This document shows positions 1-5,201 of a stretch of DNA of 5,201 bases, one piece after another; within the stretch, counting starts at the first letter, position 1, and the number at the start of each line of letters is the position of its first letter. The position numbers and the translations under genes are program-made. Origin of the DNA: Acidobacteriota bacterium. GTDB lineage: Bacteria > Acidobacteriota > Terriglobia > Acidiferrales > UBA7541. The DNA lies in assembly GCA_003153585.1 (NCBI GenBank), contig PLZZ01000249.1, forward strand, positions 4,787 to 9,987, written 5' to 3'. The notes under the pieces were generated by a model that was not told where the DNA came from, made no database searches, and was given only the letters and a program-made list of their open reading frames with translations.

Positions 1-2532
1 TGCGGCTGCATGTGGCGTCTGGCTCAGTAGATTGACGAATAGGCGGTAGGCACCCGTCACTCCCGCCGGAAGCTCGCGAAAAAACGACAAGCCGGTGTAA
101 ATGTAGAGACCTTTTCCGACCCGGGCGGACACCAGCGCTCCGGTGACCTCCGCCTCGTTGAAATCTTTTAGTCCAAGTAGGGCTTGGTAGCGCGGATCGA
201 AGGTGCCCCAGAAATATAAGCCGCGCTCCTGTTCCCATCCCTGAAAATCGGCGAGCGAAATCTTGTTCGGCGAGGTCAGCAACGGGCTGTCCGGCACAAG
301 AAATCTTACTGGAGAATTTGGATCGGTCACACGTGCAACTTTGTCGCCCATTTTCGCGGGAAACGGTGCGGGAAGCTCTTTGTCCCACGCGAAATCGCGC
401 TGATATTGAACCAAAAGCGTTCCGCCTCGGTCCACATAGTCGAGCAGGCGCTGATTCGCGCGCAACAAATCGGGACGCAACTCGTAAGCGCGGATGCCCA
501 CCGTGATTGCGTCGTACTGGCTCAAATCGCCGAAGGCCAACGCGACCTCGTCCAGCAAATCCACCTGAATTCCTAGCTGGCGCAGAATTTCCGGAAGCGG
601 ATCATTTTCCGCAGCGATGTAACCCACTCGCAGATTGGCCGGGACGTTCAGATCGAGCACATGTACAGTCGCATCGGCAGGCTCACTCCAATTGCGCGTC
701 GGAAGCGTTGGAATCGGCTCAAGCGATGTTCGAAACGTCTCAGCGCCAATTTTCGCGTAGGGATGCAGCGCATAGGCCCCCGGCGACGTTCGGGCCGGCG
801 GCGCTACAATAAAACGGATCAATTGGTCGCCGGTGGTTGCAAAATCCAGAGGTGCAATCGATTGCGCGTTCCATCCTCCCGGCGCATCCACTCCGACGTC
901 AACCTTTACGGGTTTCGTGCCGTGGTAGCGGATGCGCGCGAGTAACTTCATCGGCTCCGACGCGCGCTGTACGGGCACCATTACCTGCTGCGGCTCAACC
1001 GTCAGCGTGACCGCCGGAACAAGATCGAGCGGATAGGTTGCGATGCCCGTCGTAGTTGCCTGCACAGATTCCACCGGCTTTTCGATCGTAAACCGATAGG
1101 AACTCCACACTACCGTTAGCGCCACACGCACGAGGGGAGGCGGAAAAGGCAAAATAGCATTTTCGGGGGAACTTGGCGCTTTCGCGTCTCCTGGAATCGT
1201 CACGTTGAAGCGCTCGCTGTCACTGCCGTGCTTCGTTTCCTCTTTTGCGGTAGTCCAGCCTGGTGGCACTTGCAGACCCCCGCTTGCATCTAGCGTCCAC
1301 TTCACCGGTACGATCGGCTCGCCGCCGAATGTCACGTCCACTGAAAAACTTTCCCCGGCCACGAGCTCATGGTGGTCTGCCTGCACTTCGAACGGAATCG
1401 CGACATCTTCCGCTAGCGCGCGATCGATCCGCTCGCTCACGCGTTGCAATTCCCACAGCGCGGATGCAGTTTCATCGTTGGCGCGGTTTGCCATCGCATT
1501 CTTTGAAATTTCGTTTCTCAAGCTACCAATTTCCAACCCTGCCTGGGCCAGCGAAGTGGCGGCATCGGTCCGGGCTAGCGAACGCGCGGCTACAAGCGCA
1601 GCCTTTAAATCCGCGTCCGCAGCAGCCAGCCGTGTGGCCATGGCCGCTTGCAGCGAAGGGAATTGTCTGCTGAGCGATGTGAGCGGTTTCGCTAAAAGCT
1701 TGGCGTCGAATTTTCCGGAAGCGCCTTTCTCATTTTCCGCAACCAGATAAATAGGCCGCCGGAAAAACGCGTTGCCGAAAAACGCCGGCGTCCCCTGCGA
1801 ACGGTGTTGCGCGTGCCCTTCCATCCCCATTTCGGTGTAGCTTTTTCCCCACAGCGGAGAAACAGAATTAACCGGCAACTCGACTGCCTCAGGGGAATTG
1901 TCCCGCGCTAGCCGAACCGCCAGGGTTACTTTCCATGGAACCAGCCCTTCGGAGATTTGCTCCGGGAACATTTTCGGATCGGCGGCCGCGGCCACCGCTT
2001 GCGGCGTCAGAATTCCGCTTGCCTGATGCTGTCCGTGTCCGGAGTGCACTCCGCCCCAGCCGTTGATTACCACTTGCGGCCGGTACGTGCGAATCGCCCG
2101 CACCATGTCCTCCAGCGCGATGTTGTTCCAAATTTTCATCGTCTGGTCAGCGCTCTTCGAAAAACCGAAATCAGGAGCGCGCGTGAAAAATTGATGCACG
2201 CCATAGTGCTCTCCGGCCGCGAGCAATTCTTCCGTGCGAATTACTCCTAACTCGTCGCCCTGCTCCGGGCCGATGGCGTTTTGGCCTCCTTGGCCGCGCG
2301 TGAGCGTCAGCAAACCGACGTCCGCGTTGAGTCCGCGCGAAAGGTAAGTCAGCAGGCTCGACCATTCATCGTCAGGATGCGCCGTCACAAAAAGGATTCG
2401 CGTAGTGACTCGCGATTTATTGATGGCCTCGACGGTATCGGCGAGCGACTGCGCAGCCGCTCGCGGAACTGCGGATATCGCGGCCAAACCCGCTAAGATG
2501 ATTGCAGGCCAAAGTGTTTGCCACCGCTTCAT
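1..2532 (-). CDS. Secreted multidomain PIG-L/LmbE-family deacetylase (3' end beyond window)
   Basis: The frame is open without a stop from ATG at 2532 to position 1, giving 844 residues. Residues 1 to about 27 form a signal peptide (Lys-Arg, hydrophobic stretch, Ala-rich cleavage region near AAAQS), so the enzyme should act in the periplasm or outside. The catalytic domain spans about 43-265. AHPDDE at 51-56 supplies the metal ligands His52 and Asp55 and the general base Asp54. GHGQHQ at 165-170 supplies His166 and His169. HRSQG at 243-247 matches a block I recall from large members of the family. Family knowledge: zinc-dependent hydrolysis of N-acyl groups, often on amino sugars. Residues about 270-380 look helical and Ala-rich. 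About 385-620 read as beta-sandwich (NEW3-like) segments. About 625-840 resemble a ThuA/class I amidotransferase-like fold (YDAITVGIRAY, DYVDRGGTLLVQY, GKGLYIYTGLSFFRELPAG). The tail ELPAGVTGAYRLFVNLLS resembles the usual end of such proteins, so few residues are probably missing. Its start overlaps the permease stop. The substrate is unknown. Confidence 0.93.
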   Translation of the reverse strand, partial: MKRWQTLWPAIILAGLAAISAVPRAAAQSLADTVEAINKSRVTTRILFVTAHPDDEWSSLLTYLSRGLNADVGLLTLTRGQGGQNAIGPEQGDELGVIRTEELLAAGEHYGVHQFFTRAPDFGFSKSADQTMKIWNNIALEDMVRAIRTYRPQVVINGWGGVHSGHGQHQASGILTPQAVAAAADPKMFPEQISEGLVPWKVTLAVRLARDNSPEAVELPVNSVSPLWGKSYTEMGMEGHAQHRSQGTPAFFGNAFFRRPIYLVAENEKGASGKFDAKLLAKPLTSLSRQFPSLQAAMATRLAAADADLKAALVAARSLARTDAATSLAQAGLEIGSLRNEISKNAMANRANDETASALWELQRVSERIDRALAEDVAIPFEVQADHHELVAGESFSVDVTFGGEPIVPVKWTLDASGGLQVPPGWTTAKEETKHGSDSERFNVTIPGDAKAPSSPENAILPFPPPLVRVALTVVWSSYRFTIEKPVESVQATTTGIATYPLDLVPAVTLTVEPQQVMVPVQRASEPMKLLARIRYHGTKPVKVDVGVDAPGGWNAQSIAPLDFATTGDQLIRFIVAPPARTSPGAYALHPYAKIGAETFRTSLEPIPTLPTRNWSEPADATVHVLDLNVPANLRVGYIAAENDPLPEILRQLGIQVDLLDEVALAFGDLSQYDAITVGIRAYELRPDLLRANQRLLDYVDRGGTLLVQYQRDFAWDKELPAPFPAKMGDKVARVTDPNSPVRFLVPDSPLLTSPNKISLADFQGWEQERGLYFWGTFDPRYQALLGLKDFNEAEVTGALVSARVGKGLYIYTGLSFFRELPAGVTGAYRLFVNLLSQTPHAAA

Positions 2533-3932
2533 CGAACAGCCTCCTGAAACGGCCACTGGCGCAAGAGTCGCGCTCTTCCGAGATATACAAGAATACCCGC
2601 TACCATCGCTACAAGCGAGGCAAGCATCGGTGTTCGCCCCGTCGATATAAAAATTGCAATCCAGCCCGCGATTGCGATCACTACCGGCACGGGATACAGC
2701 CACATGCGAAAAGGCCAACGCTCGGCCTTCCAGCGCCGATGCAGCAACATCAGCCCGACGGCTTGACCAACAAATTGGATGAGGCACCGCATCGCCAGGA
2801 TGGCGCGAATTACCGAGAAAAGATTAAAAAACATGCAGATGACGATCGACGTCCCGCCCAGCGCCAGCAATGATACGTACGGAAAACGCTTCGTGGGATG
2901 CAGGCGCGCAAAAATCGAAAAGAAGTTTCCGTCCAGCGCCGCTGCATACGGCACGCGCGAATATCCCAGCGTGGCTGAAAAGATCGAGCCGAACGCCAGT
3001 ACCAGAATCAGACCGGTCGCGAAGGTCGCCCAGTGCATTCCAAACGTTCGCTCCACGAACAGGCTCACCACGAAAGCTGAGTTCTGCGCTTCTTGCCACG
3101 GAATAATGCTCAAAATACTCGTTTGCATCAGAAAATAAAGAATCGCGATTCCGAAAATCGAAAAGAAAATCGCCTGCGGAATATTCCGCCCGGGGTCCTT
3201 CATTTCTCCGCCCAGATTGCAGACGTTGTAATAGCCCAAATAGCTGTACACGGTTTGCACGGAAGCGTGACCCAGCCCGGCGAAGAAAATCCAGGAGAAG
3301 CTCCACGCACCGGCGGGGTACGTAAACACCCTGCTCGCATTGAAATGTGTCGCTCCGCCGTAAATCAGCCACAAAATTGTCCCTAGTACGATCACCCAAA
3401 GCACCGTGGAAATCTTTCCAATCGTCGTGATACGCCGGTAGAGCAACGCCACGGCAACAACAATCAGCAAGAGCGCCACTACTCGATTGTAATTTGCCAG
3501 CGCCTCGCCGGCCTGACCTGCATTCGCGTTCAGCCATGACGTAACGGCGGGAATCTTGCCCGTGAGATATTTCGAGTAGTCCGCGAAACCCAGCGCGCCC
3601 GACGAAATACTGAGCGGCGCTTGAAAAAGGGTTTGCCAGATGAATAGAAACGACAAAAGCCGTCCCCACCGATTTGCGCCGTACGCTTCCCGCAGAAAGA
3701 CATAGCTTCCTCCGGCCTGCGGCATCGCTGCACCCAGCTCCGCCCATACACATCCATCCACCGCTGCAAGGCCCGCGCCCACTACCCATGCCAGGATGCA
3801 TTGCGGCCCGCCCATCGCGCGAATAATGAACGGAATCACAATGAACGGCCCAATCCCTACCATAAACGTCATGTTCAGCGACGTGGCTTCGATCAATCCC
3901 AGCCCGCGCTCGAGCTTTTCCGGTTCAGACAT
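2529..3932 (-). CDS. APC-superfamily amino acid/amine permease, 12 TM helices
   Basis: An inner-membrane secondary transporter of 467 residues, a usual length for the amino acid-polyamine-organocation family. Helix 1 (about 20-40) carries the glycine-rich unwound segment VGIGPFI, where APC proteins bind the substrate amine/carboxyl. Helix 2 (about 44-66) is followed by MPQAGGSYVFLREAYG (70-85), a classic family block. EMKDPGRNIPQAI (243-255) after helix 6 is the conserved APC loop. Further hydrophobic segments lie near 90-115, 148-166, 174-192, 212-236, 252-277, 302-322, 352-372, 374-397, 411-430 and 434-452, giving 12 in all. The start at 3932 is bounded: an in-frame TAA sits eight codons upstream at 3959-3957 with no other ATG or GTG between. 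No clear Shine-Dalgarno precedes it, so initiation may be weak. It is first gene of a two-gene unit with the deacetylase. The family transports amino acids, amines or related solutes by proton or sodium coupling or exchange. The exact substrate cannot be told from sequence. Confidence 0.93.
   Translation of the reverse strand: MSEPEKLERGLGLIEATSLNMTFMVGIGPFIVIPFIIRAMGGPQCILAWVVGAGLAAVDGCVWAELGAAMPQAGGSYVFLREAYGANRWGRLLSFLFIWQTLFQAPLSISSGALGFADYSKYLTGKIPAVTSWLNANAGQAGEALANYNRVVALLLIVVAVALLYRRITTIGKISTVLWVIVLGTILWLIYGGATHFNASRVFTYPAGAWSFSWIFFAGLGHASVQTVYSYLGYYNVCNLGGEMKDPGRNIPQAIFFSIFGIAILYFLMQTSILSIIPWQEAQNSAFVVSLFVERTFGMHWATFATGLILVLAFGSIFSATLGYSRVPYAAALDGNFFSIFARLHPTKRFPYVSLLALGGTSIVICMFFNLFSVIRAILAMRCLIQFVGQAVGLMLLHRRWKAERWPFRMWLYPVPVVIAIAGWIAIFISTGRTPMLASLVAMVAGILVYLGRARLLRQWPFQEAVR
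2540..2545 (-). promoter_or_regulatory. Strong Shine-Dalgarno for the deacetylase, inside the permease gene
   Basis: The minus strand reads AGGAGG, then seven bases (CTGTTCG), then ATG. This is a full anti-16S match at good spacing and supports the deacetylase start at 2532. The motif lies in the last codons of the permease (Gln-Glu-Ala-Val-Arg-stop). The start overlaps the permease stop as ATGA. The arrangement suggests terminating or reinitiating ribosomes keep both products in step, although the strong site could also load ribosomes independently. Confidence 0.85.
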
Positions 3933-4067
3933 GATGTTCAGAGTAGTGGAGCACCGTTAGGAGCACCTAATGACGGCAAAGCATAACAAGTTTCCGACGT
4001 TTGCGTCCGCTAGGTTCGTGATGTACGTTATTTCAGCTGGACTTGCCAGCCGGTTGACGAGAGTAAG
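3933..4067. other. Divergent intergenic region between permease and TPR gene
   Basis: This 135-bp gap must hold the promoters of both divergent genes, but neither is clear. For the permease, a possible -10 (TATGCT on the minus strand, 3985-3980) has no recognisable -35. For the TPR gene, TTGCGT (4001-4006) and TACGTT (4024-4029) are 17 bp apart, but each matches the sigma-70 consensus at only three of six positions. A weak hairpin, GCTGG-ACTTG-CCAGC (4036-4050), lies in the likely leader of the TPR gene. The quasi-palindrome beside the permease start is listed separately. I see no small gene here. Confidence 0.6.
3948..3970. promoter_or_regulatory. Candidate operator: quasi-palindrome and 12-bp direct repeat
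   Basis: Two copies of GGAGCACC (3948-3955 and 3960-3967) are spaced exactly 12 bp start to start. The second sits inside TTAGGAGCACCTAA (3957-3970), which equals its reverse complement at 12 of 14 positions. The element lies 16 to 38 bp upstream of the permease ATG, just downstream of the only -10-like hexamer on that strand. That is a plausible place for a repressor site or a leader element. No regulator gene is in the window, and a short repeat like this can arise by chance, so the functional call is tentative. Confidence 0.3.
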
Positions 4068-5063
4068 ATGAAAACCGCACGCCCCAAAATATTGCGCCGA
4101 TTAGTATGGCTCTTTTTTTTCGCTATCTCGATTTTTGCGATTCCGGTTCGCGCCGGAAGTCTCACATTGCCTCCCGAAGCGACGCAAGCTATGGCTCAGA
4201 TATATGACGGCGATCCCGACGGCGCAATTGCCACCGCGCAAAAGCTCCAGCTCTCGCAACCGGATCAGCCCCTCGGCTTCATCCTCGAGGCTGAGGCCGA
4301 ATGGTGGAAAACATTCTGCGCCTCATCGGAAATTAAATACGGGATGGTGGATGCATGGAAACGCGGAAAGAAATCGGAAGACGAGGCTTACTTCGCGTTA
4401 GCCGACAAAGCGATCGAACTGGCTCAGGCGCAGATCGCCCGCTCCGAAACCGCGGAAATGCATCTCTACACCGGTGCCGGCTACGCGCTCAAAGCCCGGC
4501 TTTTTGGATTGCGAGGGGAGCATCGTGCCGTGGCCCACGCGGGCGTGTCTGCGCGAACGGAATTTCTTCGTGCGCTGGAACTCGACCCTAATATGGCAGA
4601 TGCCACTGCAGGTATCGGCCTTTACAACTATTACGTAGATTCGTTTTCGTCGATCGTAAAGATGCTCAGCTTTTTTATGGGTATTCCCGGCGGAAACAAA
4701 CAAGAAGGCATCCGGCAAATGCAAATCGGGATGGATCGCGGCGTGCTATTTTCGGTGGACACGCGCTTTTATCTCGCAAAAAATCTCCGCAAGTACGATC
4801 AGCAGTACGAACAAGCCCTCCTCGTGGGCCAGCCGCTGGTGGCGCGCTATCCGAACAATCCAGTCTATCTTTTGCTGCTGGGCAACCTCAATGCAGAATT
4901 ATCGCGCAACGAAAAGGCTGCTGAATATTTTCACGCTGTCCTGAAACTGCCGGCAATCCAATCCGCTTGCGAAGCTCCTCCCAGCGTTCCTGCTTCCAAC
5001 TGCATGCCTTGTTTCGTGCGTGCTCGCGACATCGCCAAGTCATTTCTTGCTTCACTTCCCTAG
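4068..5063 (+). CDS. Exported TPR-like repeat protein, function unknown
   Basis: A 331-residue protein. Residues 1-29 form a signal peptide: basic Lys/Arg start, hydrophobic core WLFFFAISIFAI, likely cleavage after VRA. It should be periplasmic or surface-associated. The mature part is almost all helix pairs in TPR style: about 36-69 (AMAQIYDGDPDGAIATAQKL), about 105-125, about 130-175 ending in FLRALELDPNMADA, and about 230-295 ending in NEKAAEYFHAVLKLP. Between them, GIGLYNYYVD (182-191) and SFFMGIPGGNKQEGIRQM (201-218) form a conserved-looking block I recall from acidobacterial TPR proteins. It loosely resembles the Iml2/TPR39 type, but I would not assign that family. The C-terminus carries Cys301, Cys312 and Cys315, the last two as CMPC. 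The start is the first ATG after an in-frame TAG at 4011-4013, preceded by a weak GAGAG-type ribosome site. TPR proteins usually scaffold protein contacts. No partner is visible here, and the gene stands alone on its strand. Confidence 0.85.
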   Translation: MKTARPKILRRLVWLFFFAISIFAIPVRAGSLTLPPEATQAMAQIYDGDPDGAIATAQKLQLSQPDQPLGFILEAEAEWWKTFCASSEIKYGMVDAWKRGKKSEDEAYFALADKAIELAQAQIARSETAEMHLYTGAGYALKARLFGLRGEHRAVAHAGVSARTEFLRALELDPNMADATAGIGLYNYYVDSFSSIVKMLSFFMGIPGGNKQEGIRQMQIGMDRGVLFSVDTRFYLAKNLRKYDQQYEQALLVGQPLVARYPNNPVYLLLLGNLNAELSRNEKAAEYFHAVLKLPAIQSACEAPPSVPASNCMPCFVRARDIAKSFLASLP

Positions 5064-5201
5064 AGCGGAATTGTTCAAGTCGCGATTTGGCTTCACCCCA
5101 ATCCGGCTCATCAGCAGAGTCGAAACACATCCCGATACGAACGCCGCGCCCCAAAGCACCTGCGGCCCGCGGCTTTCGAGAAGTATCGCGCCCAGCCACG
5201 G
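5052..5201 (-). CDS. C-terminal end of a probable MFS transporter (5' part beyond window)
   Basis: On the minus strand one frame is open from the right edge to TGA at 5054-5052, giving 49 residues. It begins PWLGAILLESRGPQVLWGAA and continues through a hydrophobic helix (FVSGCVSTLLM) to a short polar tail ending NNSALGK. The order 'PxLGxxLLExxGPxxLW', then a last membrane helix and a polar tail, is typical of helices 11-12 of major facilitator superfamily drug or sugar efflux proteins. Its last 12 bp overlap the end of the convergent TPR gene. A competing, longer minus-strand frame across 5199-4888 has a basic, non-membrane composition and runs deep into the TPR gene, so I prefer this one. 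Only the C-terminal tail is visible, so the family call is moderate and the substrate unknown. Confidence 0.6.
   Translation of the reverse strand, partial: PWLGAILLESRGPQVLWGAAFVSGCVSTLLMSRIGVKPNRDLNNSALGK

Noticed and set aside
1205..1750. A 181-codon plus-strand open frame antisense to the deacetylase
   Set aside because: It mirrors the helical, Ala-rich middle of the deacetylase. Its product is a low-complexity Ser/Ala sequence with no ribosome site or recognised domain.
1982..1993. GC-rich palindrome GGCCGCGGCC overlapping an 8-bp GCGGCCGC
   Set aside because: It encodes a run of alanines (181-184) in the deacetylase, so codon composition explains it.
2824..3801. A 325-codon open frame on the minus strand inside the permease gene, in another frame
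   Set aside because: The product is rich in Arg, Gly and Ser with no domain pattern, and it lies wholly inside a clear APC permease. Long open shadow frames are common in GC-rich coding DNA.
4001..4029. Possible sigma-70 promoter (TTGCGT, 17 bp, TACGTT) for the TPR gene
   Set aside because: Each hexamer matches the consensus at only three of six positions, which is expected by chance in a region this size.
4036..4050. Small hairpin GCTGG-ACTTG-CCAGC upstream of the TPR gene
   Set aside because: The five-base-pair stem has no U-run after it and no riboswitch-like context. It is too weak to call as a terminator or regulatory RNA.
4888..5199. A 103-codon minus-strand frame at the right edge
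   Set aside because: It is charged and non-membrane and lies mostly antisense to the TPR gene. The neighbouring frame gives a credible MFS C-terminus instead.

Overview
The window looks like chromosomal DNA of a moderately GC-rich Gram-negative bacterium. The best guess is an acidobacterial soil lineage. That guess rests on recalled family resemblance (a very large exported PIG-L deacetylase, an APC permease with a 'VGIGPFI' first helix, and an exported TPR protein with a 'GLYNYY' block), not on a marker gene. I see no mobile element, CRISPR array, tRNA, rRNA or prophage.

Layout: positions 1-3932 hold two minus-strand genes. The upstream one (3932 to 2529) is a 12-helix APC-family permease. 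Its stop codon overlaps the start codon of the next gene in an ATGA junction. That next gene (2532 to beyond position 1) encodes a secreted, multidomain PIG-L/LmbE-type zinc deacetylase. It stays open for 844 codons and runs off the left edge, probably close to its natural end. A 135-bp divergent intergenic region (3933-4067) follows, containing a quasi-palindrome and a short direct repeat beside the permease start. A plus-strand gene (4068-5063) encodes an exported TPR-like protein of unknown function. At the right edge the last 49 codons of a minus-strand gene (5201 to 5052) look like the C-terminus of an MFS transporter. Its end overlaps the end of the TPR gene tail to tail by 12 bp.

How they fit: the permease and deacetylase are almost certainly one transcriptional and translational unit. 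A reasonable inference is that the envelope enzyme removes N-acyl groups from an amino sugar or similar amide and the permease imports an amine or amino-acid product, but the substrate cannot be read from the sequence. The TPR and MFS genes have no visible link to that unit. I did not find a convincing undescribed system. The most unusual points are the tight permease-deacetylase coupling, the domain architecture of the deacetylase, and the possible operator in the divergent region.
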